Shown here: in pieces, positions 7,719 to 16,123 of the stretch
Layout: the number at the start of each line of letters is the position of its first letter
How positions within the stretch are numbered: position 1 is the stretch's first letter
NCBI GenBank assembly: GCA_937958045.1
Contig: CALFXL010000020.1
Span: forward strand, 1 to 23,706
Origin: an uncultured Opitutaceae bacterium
Lineage (GTDB): Bacteria; Verrucomicrobiota; Verrucomicrobiia; Opitutales; Opitutaceae
Reading direction: 5' to 3'
DNA: 23,706 nucleotides
Made by a program: the position numbers and the translations under genes
The notes under the pieces: model-generated
Seen by the model: the letters and a program-made list of their open reading frames with translations, nothing else
What the model was told of the DNA's origin: nothing
The model's database searches: none

Positions 7719-10484
7719 TCAGTTTTGCGCGGGGATGTTGAACGGAACGGTGACGCGCGTGCGGACGAGGCGGCCGTTGACCGTGCCGGGCTTGAAACGC
7801 CATTTCGCAACCGCTGTGAGGCACGCGCGACCAAGCGCCGAATCGGAAGCATCCTCGATGCGCAGGTCGGTCGGAATGCCGTCCTTGCCGATGATGCAGG
7901 TGATTCGGACGGTGCCGCCCTGGCTGAGCATCGCGGGCGTGAGCTCGGGTTCGACGATGCTGATCTGCGCGGGACGTTCATCGAGTTCGCTCAGACGCAT
8001 GACGCGTTCGGAGTCGAGCAACGTGGCCGCGAGCGAGAGCTTCTTGCCAGCCTCGATCGTGCCCTTAATGGTGACCGGATCCATGCCGCGCTGAGTGACG
8101 ACATAAGACACGGGACCGGGCTCGAGATCGTTGAGCGTGAGCGGCGTCTGGCCGATCGCAGAACCATCTTCGCGCAGCACCGTGGCTCCTGACGGAGTGC
8201 TGGTGATCGCGACCGAGCCGCCGATGAAGGTACCGCGGACGGGCGTGGTGCTGTTGCGCTGTACGGAAACTTTGGATACGTAAGCGGGCCAGTTGGCGCG
8301 CGAAATGGAGACCTGGTATTCGCCGACCGGGAGACCTTCGACCGTCGCGGGCGTTTTGCCGGTGCGGACATCGGAGGCGAAGAGCTTGCCAGCGGGCTTG
8401 ATCTCATAGTCGAGCCCCTCGGGATCGCTGCTAAGCGACACGGTGCCGACCTGACGGACGAGTTTCACGATACCGAGATCGGTGATCTCGTTTTCCTTCA
8501 CCTCGACGGTGCGCTGTTCGACATCGTAGCCGTCCATCGAGATGGTGATCTCGTAGCGACCGAGACGCAGATCGTTCCAAGTGGCCGGGGTGGTGCGCGG
8601 CGCGCGATCGCCGACGGTCACGGACGCACCGGCCGGATCGGAGTGAACGACGAAACCGCCGCGGGCATTGAGAAGCCGTTCTTTGGTGGAGAGGAGTTCC
8701 TGCTCGGCGCGTTGACGGGCGGCTTCGGCTTCGGCGGCCAACTTCTGGCGGAGTTCCTCGGCTTCGCGTTGGCGACGCTCTTCGGCGGCTTTCGCCTCTT
8801 CCTGAGCGCGGATACGCGCGGCGGCTTCTTCGGCGGCGCGTTGTTCCAGCTCTGCGATGCGGGCGCGTTCCGCTTCCTTGGCTTTGTTGTTCGACTGGAT
8901 GAAGAGAAAACCGCCGATAACCAGAGCGACCACGACGACGGCGCCGATGATCAAAGGCATGTTGCTCTTTTTCTTCGGGAAAGGCGCGGGGGTGGCGACG
9001 CGAGCGGCGGACGGAGCGGGCGCGGGCTTCGAAGCGGGCGCCGGCGCGGGGGCAGGTTTCGAAGCTTCGGCTTTGGCGGGGGTCTTGGCAGGAGCCGGAG
9101 CGGGCGTGGGCTTGGCCGGAGCGGGAGAAGGTTTGGATTCGGGAGCTTTGGCGGCCGGTGCTTTCGGATCGGCGGGCTTGGCGGCCGCAGCCGGCGCGGG
9201 TTTGGCGGGTTCTGATTTTGCCTGTTCCGCTTTGGCCGGAGGCGTGACAACCGTGGCAGGTTTGGCGGCGGCCGGTTGTGCTTTCGCGGGCTCGGCAGGC
9301 TTGGTCGCTTCCGCGGGTTTCGCGGCTTCAGAGGGTTTGGCCGGAGCGGGCTCGGCGGGTTTTGCGGGAGGCGTGATGACGACCGCAGGTTTGGGCGCGG
9401 CCGCGGGTTCCGGCGCGATGGCGGGGACAAACGGTGCAGCGGCGACAGGCGCGTTTTGGAGCGCGGGGTGCCATGGTGTCGCGTTGGCGGGATTGCGCAG
9501 ATCGTAAGCGGCGACAGCGCTGAGAACGCCGAGCCAGCTCGGCGAAATGGCGTCCGCTTTCGCTTCACCAGTGAAAGAAAGTTTCTGCGCGCCGGCCCAA
9601 CCGGCGGTGTCGGGCGTGAACGCTTTCAGGCTCAAGGCCGAGGCGATGTTCTGCGCGATCCAACCCTGTTTCGCGAGGATACCGCTGCACAACACCGACG
9701 CGGGCGCGACGGCGCCGAGCGCGGGCAGGCTTTGTTTGATGCCGTTGACGAGCGGCTCCACGATCTTGGCGGCGGAATCGGAGAAATCGTAGCTCTCGTT
9801 AAACAAGAGACGCGCGGCGGAACCGCGGAATTTCAAACCGAGCGCTTCTTGCGTGGAGCCGGCGAGCGTGTCGAAACCGACGGAGGCGGAGGAGAAGCCG
9901 GTGACGCCTTTGGCGGTGATGAGATAAAGGTCAGTGCGCGTCTCGGAGATATCGCAGAGCAGGACCGGCGAACCTGCTTGAGCGGTTTGCAGCGCGGTGG
10001 CGACGGCGCCGGTGAGCGAGAGTACGGCGGATTCGCAACGCAGCAGTTCGAAGGACCATTCCTTGAGGCGCGCGATCGTCTCGTCGGCGGAAGATTTCGG
10101 AGTCGCATCGAGCAACCACGGTTCGCCATTTTCGGGAGCGCGGCCGTCCTTTGCGTTTACCCAACTCCAAGCGGGCGCGCCCGCGTCGCTGAGTTTTTCT
10201 TTTGCGAACTCCTCGGCGGCGGAGCTGGTTTTGATTTTTTGCGCGAGGGCGGCATCGGCGAGGAAAGCCTGGCGAGATTTCAGACGCAGGAGAGCGACGG
10301 CGCGGGCAGGGGAGCCTGCGGTCTTGATTTCGCCGAGCAGGGATTCGACGGCGGCATTGTCGCTCAGCGCGATCTCGCGGATAGTGTCGACCGCGCGCGG
10401 GGTCTCACGGAGATTGGCACGCGCGATGATGAGGTTGGTTTCACCGAGTTCGATGAAGTATCCGAGGGAGTCGATGGCGCTCAT
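7719..10484 (-). CDS. PilM/actin-like, PEGA and TonB_C fusion protein
   Basis: A 921-residue single-pass membrane protein with an unusual domain order. Residues 1-335 look like a degenerate PilM/actin-fold domain: an IELGET start strand, LLCDISETRTDLYLI (174-189) where PilM has a DIG phosphate loop, SASVGFDTLAG (199-209), and a VLCSGILAKQGWI block (264-276). Residues 340-505 are Pro/Ala/Lys-rich. KKK at 504-506 precedes one transmembrane helix (509-529), so by the positive-inside rule the N-terminal part is cytoplasmic. A charged coiled coil (about 533-605) follows, then three PEGA domains (about 609-675, 679-745, 755-823) and a TonB_C domain (835-917; GTVRITCIIGKDG, AVAKWRFKPG, VTVPFNI). In normal TonB the proline-rich part lies after the membrane helix, in the periplasm; here it lies before it. 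No pilus genes are nearby. Transcribed divergently from the coiled-coil gene at 10703. Confidence 0.85.
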   Translation of the reverse strand: MSAIDSLGYFIELGETNLIIARANLRETPRAVDTIREIALSDNAAVESLLGEIKTAGSPARAVALLRLKSRQAFLADAALAQKIKTSSAAEEFAKEKLSDAGAPAWSWVNAKDGRAPENGEPWLLDATPKSSADETIARLKEWSFELLRCESAVLSLTGAVATALQTAQAGSPVLLCDISETRTDLYLITAKGVTGFSSASVGFDTLAGSTQEALGLKFRGSAARLLFNESYDFSDSAAKIVEPLVNGIKQSLPALGAVAPASVLCSGILAKQGWIAQNIASALSLKAFTPDTAGWAGAQKLSFTGEAKADAISPSWLGVLSAVAAYDLRNPANATPWHPALQNAPVAAAPFVPAIAPEPAAAPKPAVVITPPAKPAEPAPAKPSEAAKPAEATKPAEPAKAQPAAAKPATVVTPPAKAEQAKSEPAKPAPAAAAKPADPKAPAAKAPESKPSPAPAKPTPAPAPAKTPAKAEASKPAPAPAPASKPAPAPSAARVATPAPFPKKKSNMPLIIGAVVVVALVIGGFLFIQSNNKAKEAERARIAELEQRAAEEAAARIRAQEEAKAAEERRQREAEELRQKLAAEAEAARQRAEQELLSTKERLLNARGGFVVHSDPAGASVTVGDRAPRTTPATWNDLRLGRYEITISMDGYDVEQRTVEVKENEITDLGIVKLVRQVGTVSLSSDPEGLDYEIKPAGKLFASDVRTGKTPATVEGLPVGEYQVSISRANWPAYVSKVSVQRNSTTPVRGTFIGGSVAITSTPSGATVLREDGSAIGQTPLTLNDLEPGPVSYVVTQRGMDPVTIKGTIEAGKKLSLAATLLDSERVMRLSELDERPAQISIVEPELTPAMLSQGGTVRITCIIGKDGIPTDLRIEDASDSALGRACLTAVAKWRFKPGTVNGRLVRTRVTVPFNIPAQN

Positions 10485-10702
10485 TTAGGTTGTCAGAATA
10501 AAGGGGATTGGGGGCTGTTCCCCCATTAAAAGTCAGGATGTGCAACGACGCATTGGCCCGAGATGTTAAGAGGGAAATGCACAGCGTCGGTTCTGTAACA
10601 TAACGTTAACGTGGAAAGCTAGATAAGGGTTACTGCCTAGTTTTACGTCTGATTGACGGAATTAGTCTTAACGTTTGTGCGCGAGTCCCCGAAAGACATA
10701 GG
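10485..10702. promoter_or_regulatory. Divergent intergenic region
   Basis: The 218 bases separate the starts of two divergent genes and must hold their promoters. A perfect hairpin TGGGGG / CCCCCA with loop CTGTT (10509-10525) lies in the presumed leader of the leftward gene. The right half is AT-richer, with repeated TTAACG-like words (for example 10600-10612 and 10667-10674). I could not place a convincing -35/-10 pair for either direction. Confidence 0.55.
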
Positions 10703-13700
10703 ATGGTCAGCGCCAAAATCCTGCTTGTTCAGCACAATCAAGTGCTTCGTCAGGCCCGCTCGTTGGTGTTCGGCGGTGCTTTCTTTCATGCCCTATCCCT
10801 TCGGGAATCTTCGCAGATTCGCGACTATATCGCCCGCGAGAGCGTTGACGTGATCCTTGCCGACTGTCGCGGCGCGGACGCGAGCGGGCTCGATTTCGTC
10901 GAGTCGCTGCGCAAGGCGCAGCCGCGCGCGAAGGTGATCCTTGTCGCGGACGGTCTCGATCTACCGACCGTCGTGCGCGGCATCCGACTCGGCGTGAAGG
11001 ATGTTTTTCAACCGCCGCTCGATCTCGAGGCGTTGATGAAACGCATCACGGAGTTCGCCGGAGCGCGCGAAGGCGCAGGCGAAGCGTTGCGCGCTGCCGA
11101 CTGGAGCAGCCTCGAAGAATTTTTCTCCGATTCGCCGTCGCCCGGCGTGAATACCGAAACGGCGAAGGCCGGCCCGCCCGCGACCTCGCGCAAAGAACGT
11201 TCGCGTCCTTCCGCCGAGAACGACGCGGTGCGCGATGAGCTCGCGAAAGAACGCGCCTCGCTCGCCGCCGAACGCACGCGTCTGGCCGAAGAGGCGAAGA
11301 AACTCGAGCAACGCGTCGCGAGCCTCGAATCCGAGCGTGCGAAGATCGCCGACGGCCTCACGCGTCTCGCGGAAATTTCTTCTGCAGAATCCAAGTTGGC
11401 CGAGCGCGAAGCGGCCCTCGCGGCCGCGCAAAAGAAACTCGCCGAAGACCAGGAAGCGCTCGATGCCGAGCAGGCGCTGCTCAAGCAGTCGTCCGCGAAA
11501 AAACAGGCAGCCTCCAGCGACGCCGCCGAGCGCGAACGTCTCGAAGCGGAAAAGAAACGTCTCGCCGCCGAGGCCGCCGCGCTCGAAGCCGCCCGTCGCG
11601 AAATCGGCGATGCCGAAATGCGTGTGATCGAGCTGCGACTCGAAGCCAAAAAACTCGAGACCGAAGCGAAGACGCTCAAGCAGGAGCGCGACGCGATTTC
11701 CGCCGCGCAAAAGAAACTCGCCGAAGAACAGGCGAAACTCACCGAAGCGCTCGCGCAGTTGGAAGAGAAGCGCAAAGCTGATGCCGCTCGTTCGAGCGAG
11801 TTGGCGCGCGAGCAGCAGAAACTGGCCGAGGCCGAAGAGGCGATCGCCACCGAGCGCGCCGCCTTGAAAAAGGCCGAACAAAAACTCACCGCCGAACGCG
11901 CCGAACTCGAAGCGAGTCAGGAAGCATTCTCGAAACGCGAAGAAGCGCTTCGCAAACAGGAGGCCGATGTCAAAGCACTCACGGCGAAGGCGCAGTCTGA
12001 AGCGACCGCGCTGGTGGCCACCGCCAAGGCCGAGGCCGAGCGCGAAAAAGCGCAGCTCGCCGAAGCGCAAGCCGCGCTTGCCGCCGATCGTGCCGCGTTG
12101 AAAAAAGCCGAGCAAAAACTCGCGGTCGATACGGCCGAAATCGAACAGCTCACCGCGTCGCTCGCGAAGAAAGAAGCCGAGCTGAAAGAGCAGGAGGCGC
12201 GCGTAAAATCGTCGCTCGAAAAAGCGGAAGCCGAAGCCGCCGCGATCGTCGCGAAGGCCAAGAAGACCGCCGACGAAAAAGCGCGTTCGCTCGCCGAAGC
12301 GGAAGAAGCCATCGTGGCCGAACGCGCGGCGTTGAAACAGTCCGAGAAAAAGCTCGGCGACGAAAAATCTGCATTTGCAAAAGAGACCGCCGCGTTTGCC
12401 GAACGCGAAAAAGCGCTCGCCGAAAAAGAGAAGGCTGTGCGCGATCAGGAAGCGCGGACGAAAGCCGATTACGAAGCGGCCAAAGCCGAGGCCGACCAAC
12501 TCCTCAAGAAGGCCCGCGTCGAAGCCGCCGCGGAGCAGAAGAAGTTGGCCGACGGACAAACGGAACTCGCCGCCGCCAAGGAAGCGTTGAAAAAAGCGGA
12601 GCAGAAAAATGCGACGGAGCGCGCCGAATTGGAATCGCTCGAGACATCGTTGCTCGAGCGCGAAGCCGCCGTGAAGGCGCAGGAAACCAAGGCGAAGACA
12701 CTCGTCGAGAAAGCGCAGGCCGAGGCCGATGCGGTGCTCAAGAAGGCGCAGGCCGAAGCCAGCAAACAGCAGGTGAAGTTGGTCGAGCTCGAAGAGTCGC
12801 TGCTCGCCGAACGCGCGGCGTTGAAGCAATCCGAGAAAAAACTCGCCGCCGAACAGGCCGCGCTCAAATCGCAGGGCGACGAGCTCGCTTCGCGCGAGAA
12901 AGGACTTCGCGAACAGGAAGCGAAAGCCAAGGCCGCGATCACGCGCGCCGAAGCGGAGGCTGCGGAGATTGTTGCCCAGGCCCGCGCGGAAGCCGAGAAG
13001 GAGCACGCCGCGCTCGCCGAGTTGGAGAAGTCGCTCGCCGCCGAAAAGGAAACGCTGAAGAAGGCCGAGCAGCACTACGCCAAGGAGCGTTTGGAAATTC
13101 AGAAACAGACGGATCAACTCGCTGAACGCGAAGCCGCGCTGGTGGGCCGCGAAGCGAAGATCAAACAGCAGGAAGCCGAAGCGAAAGCGGCGCTCGAAAA
13201 AGCGCAGGCCGAAGCCGCGGACGTCCTCGCGAAAGCGCGAAAGGATGTGGAAGCCGAGCAGGCGAAACTCGCCGATCTCGAAACGGCGATCGCCGCCGAA
13301 CGCGCCAGCTTGAAGAAAGCCGAGCAAGCGCTCGCCGTCGAAAAAGCCGAAATCGAATCGCAGGTCTCCGCGCTGGCGGCCGAGCGCAAGAAATTCGAAA
13401 GCGAGCAAGCCGCGATCGCCGCCGAAAAGGCGAAGCTCGCGAAGGAACGCGTCGCCATCGAAGAAGATCGCGAAGCGGCCAAACTCGCGGCGCAGCAAGG
13501 CGAGCAGAAGGTCAAAGCCGAACTCGCCAAAGTGGCCGCGTCGGAAGTGCGCATCAAAGAACTCGAAACCAAGATCAAGGCCGAGCAGGCCGAACTCGAA
13601 AAACTCGGCGCGGACGTCGAAGTGGCGCAGGCCAGACTCAAGGCCGATGTCGCCAAGTTCGAACAGTCGACGAAGGCGCTCGCCAAACGCGAAGCGGAGC

Positions 13701-13912
13701 TCGCCGACATCGAAGCGCGTCTGCAAGCGGAAGAAGCGGCGCTCAAGAAAGAAGCTTCGAAGAACGCGAAGGAACGCGAACTTTGGGAGATCGAAGTCGC
13801 CGAATTTCAGGCAGAGAAAAAGCGCTTCGCGGAACAGACCGCCGAGTTCGAAAAACGCCGCAAGCAAGTGCTCGAACAGGCCAAGGCGCTGCTCGAACGC
13901 GACGCGGGTTGA
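10703..13912 (+). CDS. Pseudo-receiver and giant coiled-coil protein
   Basis: A 1069-residue protein. Residues 1-120 form a CheY-like receiver fold (KILLVQHNQ, VDVILADCRG, AKVILVADG, VKDVFQPPLDLEAL). The phospho-acceptor position is kept (D54), but the acidic pair after strand 1 is Gln-His, the Thr/Ser of strand 4 is gone, and the conserved Lys of strand 5 is Gln103, so it is probably a pseudo-receiver. A Pro/Ser-rich linker (about 142-172) leads to roughly 890 residues of nearly pure Glu/Lys/Ala/Arg coiled coil with no membrane segment. From residue 385 the coil is built of a 78-residue superrepeat. Pseudo-receiver plus long coil is the design of Myxococcus AglZ and FrzS, which are cytoplasmic polarity or scaffold proteins; similarity here is of architecture, and coiled-coil sequence alone cannot prove homology. 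ATG 10703 is the start; no ribosome binding site is evident. Confidence 0.85.
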   Translation: MVSAKILLVQHNQVLRQARSLVFGGAFFHALSLRESSQIRDYIARESVDVILADCRGADASGLDFVESLRKAQPRAKVILVADGLDLPTVVRGIRLGVKDVFQPPLDLEALMKRITEFAGAREGAGEALRAADWSSLEEFFSDSPSPGVNTETAKAGPPATSRKERSRPSAENDAVRDELAKERASLAAERTRLAEEAKKLEQRVASLESERAKIADGLTRLAEISSAESKLAEREAALAAAQKKLAEDQEALDAEQALLKQSSAKKQAASSDAAERERLEAEKKRLAAEAAALEAARREIGDAEMRVIELRLEAKKLETEAKTLKQERDAISAAQKKLAEEQAKLTEALAQLEEKRKADAARSSELAREQQKLAEAEEAIATERAALKKAEQKLTAERAELEASQEAFSKREEALRKQEADVKALTAKAQSEATALVATAKAEAEREKAQLAEAQAALAADRAALKKAEQKLAVDTAEIEQLTASLAKKEAELKEQEARVKSSLEKAEAEAAAIVAKAKKTADEKARSLAEAEEAIVAERAALKQSEKKLGDEKSAFAKETAAFAEREKALAEKEKAVRDQEARTKADYEAAKAEADQLLKKARVEAAAEQKKLADGQTELAAAKEALKKAEQKNATERAELESLETSLLEREAAVKAQETKAKTLVEKAQAEADAVLKKAQAEASKQQVKLVELEESLLAERAALKQSEKKLAAEQAALKSQGDELASREKGLREQEAKAKAAITRAEAEAAEIVAQARAEAEKEHAALAELEKSLAAEKETLKKAEQHYAKERLEIQKQTDQLAEREAALVGREAKIKQQEAEAKAALEKAQAEAADVLAKARKDVEAEQAKLADLETAIAAERASLKKAEQALAVEKAEIESQVSALAAERKKFESEQAAIAAEKAKLAKERVAIEEDREAAKLAAQQGEQKVKAELAKVAASEVRIKELETKIKAEQAELEKLGADVEVAQARLKADVAKFEQSTKALAKREAELADIEARLQAEEAALKKEASKNAKERELWEIEVAEFQAEKKRFAEQTAEFEKRRKQVLEQAKALLERDAG
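11855..13300 (+). repeat. Six 78/85-residue tandem superrepeats in the coil
   Basis: Units begin at RAALKKAEQK-like sequences at 11855, 12089, 12323, 12578, 12812 and 13046, with a seventh partial unit at 13301. Unit lengths are 234, 234, 255, 234, 234 and 255 bases, i.e. 78 or 85 residues; the longer ones carry exactly one extra heptad. Each unit has the order RAALKxxExK, a RE-xx-L-xx-xE turn, EAxxK, a KAxAEA run and a LAExEExxxAE end. 78 residues fit eight heptads plus two 11-residue turns. Confidence 0.9.
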
Positions 13913-14087
13913 GCGATGGTTTTCCCTCCCGGCCGTTCATGTGGTGCGCGGTTGGACGGGCAAAATTGGCCGCGGTTGACCGCGATCGTCGCGATGGAGC
14001 CAAGTTATTTTCGTTCAAGATGTCGGACGTGAGTTTTTACTCTCGCGCCCGAGGGCGTTTGATGGTTGCACTCGTGTCCTTATTTCC

Positions 14088-15941
14088 ATGAGTGCCATCA
14101 ATTCTTTCTTACTCCAAAATAATCTCCGTATCGCCACCAACCCCTGCGTCAGCCCCGACTTCTGTTTAGACTGGGCTTCGCTGAGCGCGAAGGTCGCGAA
14201 GGGTGCGGTGAAGGAGTGGCCGAAGAGCCGCTTCGAAACGGCCGCCGGTCAATGGACGCTGGTCGAAGATGAAACGGGCGATACCGCCTGGAAGCTCGCC
14301 GCGAAGTCCGGTGTGGACGCGGTGAATGTGCTTTCCGATGGCGTTGCGATCTCCGGCGGTGCGGCGTTTCCGGCGACGTTCGAGAATTTGTTGAAGCTCA
14401 AGAATCTCATTCAGGAGCATAATCCCGCCTCGACGATTTTCCCGACTGCTTCGCAGAAACTCGGTCAGAGCACGCTCGGCATCGGCGCGCGTTTCACGAC
14501 CTTGCACTGGCCGGCGGTGGAGTGGGCGATGAGCGCGCTGGAGATCGGTGTGACGGCCAATCAAAACTCGATCCCGCGCGAACTCGTTTTCGACGTCGAT
14601 GCGATGCTCGCGGGCAAACTCGACACCGTGCCGTTCCCCTTCATCGGCACGAACGTTCCCGAAGGCCACCAAGGCCAGAGCGTCGAAGGCATGAGCCATG
14701 GCTGCGTGCTTTCGAAGCTGAAGACCGGTTTCCATCATCGCGGCATCGCGTGGAGCTTTAACGCCGACCACCAACCGATCGGCGGCAAATTCGACGTGCG
14801 CGAAGATCAGCTCGTGAAGGGCTGCGTGCTCGCGAGCTACATCACCTTCGATCTTTCGCCCGAACTCGCGCAGACCAAAGTCGCCGACGACGCCGCGGCC
14901 TGGGTGCAGGCCAATGTGCCCGCCGAAATCGTCGCGAAAGTGAAAGCGCGTGTCGCGGCCGTGGGCCTCACGCTCAACGAAGCGGAATTCGCCAAGCTCC
15001 TCGCGTATGTGTGGCCGTCGTTGCAGAAGATGAAGGTGCGCGACGAGAAATACGCCGCCGCCCGCGCGAAGTTGTTCACGACGCCTGTCGGCCGCGACTA
15101 TCTGCGCGAACTTTCGATCGACGAACTGCCCGGTCTCACCACGCCGGAAACGACGGCGATCATGCTTTCGCTGTGCGAAGCGCTCGGCATGAAGATCCAC
15201 TTCGTGGCGCCGGCATTCGGCTTCCAGAAGAACATGCCGTATCCCGACAACAACGCGCTGCGCGTGTTGATCGAGAAGCAATGGAACGTCTGCAAACAAT
15301 TTGGCGCGAGCATCGGCTTCCACTCCGGCTCCGGCAAATCCGCGGAAAACTACCGCGTGATGGGCGAAGTCACGGGCAGCCGCCTCGAGATCAAGACCAG
15401 CGGTCGCTACACCTACGAAATGGGCCGCGCGCTCTTCGCTTCGAAGAATCCCGCCGATCAGGCGCTCTGGAGCGATTGGTATAAATTCACCATCGAGCTC
15501 GCCGTGAAAGGTGCGTTCAGCACCGACGAGACCGAGCAGAAGATGGCGCGCACGTTCATCACCGAAGCGCTCGTGAAATCGAACAAGGAAGCCAATGTCT
15601 TCGCGGGCGTGGACACCGTTCGCCAGGCGCTCGATGCGCTTCCGCCGAGCCCGGAACACATGTTCTGGTTCGAATACAACTTCCTCTACGTGCTAGCGGC
15701 GAATGGCAAAGCGGAGAAGAGCGCGCTCGGCGATCACTCGCCGGCGGGTTATCAGCAGCGCGCCCGCTTCTATTCGATCAGCGACGAAGGCCGCCTGAAC
15801 TTCTCCAAGAACATCGCGAGCTACATCGTCTTCCTCGCCGAGACCACCGGTCTCGCGCCGAAGGAACGCTGCGACGCCGCCCTCAAGGTGCTCGAAGGCT
15901 ACACGACGATGGATCAGCTGCTCGACGGCATCAGCCGTTGA
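14088..15941 (+). CDS. Tagaturonate epimerase (UxaE)-like protein
   Basis: A 617-residue cytoplasmic protein, probably a sugar-acid epimerase. The best clue is the stretch at about residues 406-447, ASIGFHSGSGK followed by TGSRLEIKTSGRYTYEMG, which matches the HSGSxK ... GGRxHVKTAGT pattern of UxaE, the tagaturonate/fructuronate epimerase of hexuronate catabolism first described in Thermotoga. Histidines in GMSHGC and HHRGIAWSFNADHQP (about 203-228) could bind metal. The protein is longer than typical UxaE (around 480-500 residues), so it may be a divergent subfamily with another substrate. No uronate genes (uxaC, uxaB, kdgK) are adjacent. The family assignment is from memory of the motif and is moderate. 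ATG 14088 has no clear ribosome binding site; a strong terminator follows. Confidence 0.6.
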   Translation: MSAINSFLLQNNLRIATNPCVSPDFCLDWASLSAKVAKGAVKEWPKSRFETAAGQWTLVEDETGDTAWKLAAKSGVDAVNVLSDGVAISGGAAFPATFENLLKLKNLIQEHNPASTIFPTASQKLGQSTLGIGARFTTLHWPAVEWAMSALEIGVTANQNSIPRELVFDVDAMLAGKLDTVPFPFIGTNVPEGHQGQSVEGMSHGCVLSKLKTGFHHRGIAWSFNADHQPIGGKFDVREDQLVKGCVLASYITFDLSPELAQTKVADDAAAWVQANVPAEIVAKVKARVAAVGLTLNEAEFAKLLAYVWPSLQKMKVRDEKYAAARAKLFTTPVGRDYLRELSIDELPGLTTPETTAIMLSLCEALGMKIHFVAPAFGFQKNMPYPDNNALRVLIEKQWNVCKQFGASIGFHSGSGKSAENYRVMGEVTGSRLEIKTSGRYTYEMGRALFASKNPADQALWSDWYKFTIELAVKGAFSTDETEQKMARTFITEALVKSNKEANVFAGVDTVRQALDALPPSPEHMFWFEYNFLYVLAANGKAEKSALGDHSPAGYQQRARFYSISDEGRLNFSKNIASYIVFLAETTGLAPKERCDAALKVLEGYTTMDQLLDGISR

Positions 15942-15973
15942 GGTCGTCGCGTCGCGCGGATGCGCGTGCGACG

Positions 15974-16008
15974 GAAGCGCCAAGTTTCAAAAGGCCAAGC
16001 GCCAAAAC
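15974..16008. repeat. Short stretch with 7-bp period
   Basis: Words CAAGTTT, CAAAAGG, CCAAGCG and CCAAAAC follow each other in a 7-bp register just after the UxaE-like gene. It is short and could be chance, but matches the style of the arrays found elsewhere in the window. Confidence 0.4.
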
Positions 16009-16010
16009 AG

Positions 16011-16041
16011 AGCGCGCCGGATTTTTCCGGCGCGCTTTTTG
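16011..16041 (+). terminator. Rho-independent terminator after UxaE-like gene
   Basis: Perfect 10-bp stem AGCGCGCCGG / CCGGCGCGCT with loop ATTTTT, followed by a T tract at 16036-16041. Confidence 0.92.
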
Positions 16042-16060
16042 TTGGCGATTTTTTCGCTTG

Positions 16061-16120
16061 GGGAAGCGCCGGCCGCGGGCCGGCTTTCGGGAGAAATTGC
16101 CGGCGAGCCACCGGCGCTCC
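16061..16120. repeat. REP-like palindrome, copy A
   Basis: A 60-base palindromic element with outer arms AAGCGCCGG and CCGGCGCTCC, and inner GCCGGC blocks around a short TTC...GAAA centre. It starts 20 bases after the terminator and ends three bases from the stop codon of the leftward hypothetical gene. It matches the layout of copy B at 23603-23658. Confidence 0.75.
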
Positions 16121-16123
16121 AGC

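Noticed and set aside
10509..10525. GGGGG/CCCCC hairpin as a terminator
   Set aside because: No T tract follows on either strand, and it lies upstream of both divergent genes rather than after one.
10653..10681. TTGACG at 10653 as a -35 box for the coiled-coil gene
   Set aside because: At 16-18 bases downstream there is no acceptable -10 hexamer (TGTGCG or similar).
10961..13867. 968-residue open frame on the minus strand
   Set aside because: It is antisense to the coiled-coil gene. Its Phe/Leu/Arg-rich periodic sequence is the mirror of Glu/Lys/Ala codons, and it shows no domain.
13972..13985. CGCGG-TTGA-CCGCG hairpin as terminator of the coiled-coil gene
   Set aside because: The stem is only five pairs and no T tract follows, so the end of that transcript remains unplaced.
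14166..15659. 497-residue open frame on the minus strand
   Set aside because: Antisense shadow of the UxaE-like gene in GC-rich DNA; Arg/His-rich with no recognisable motif.
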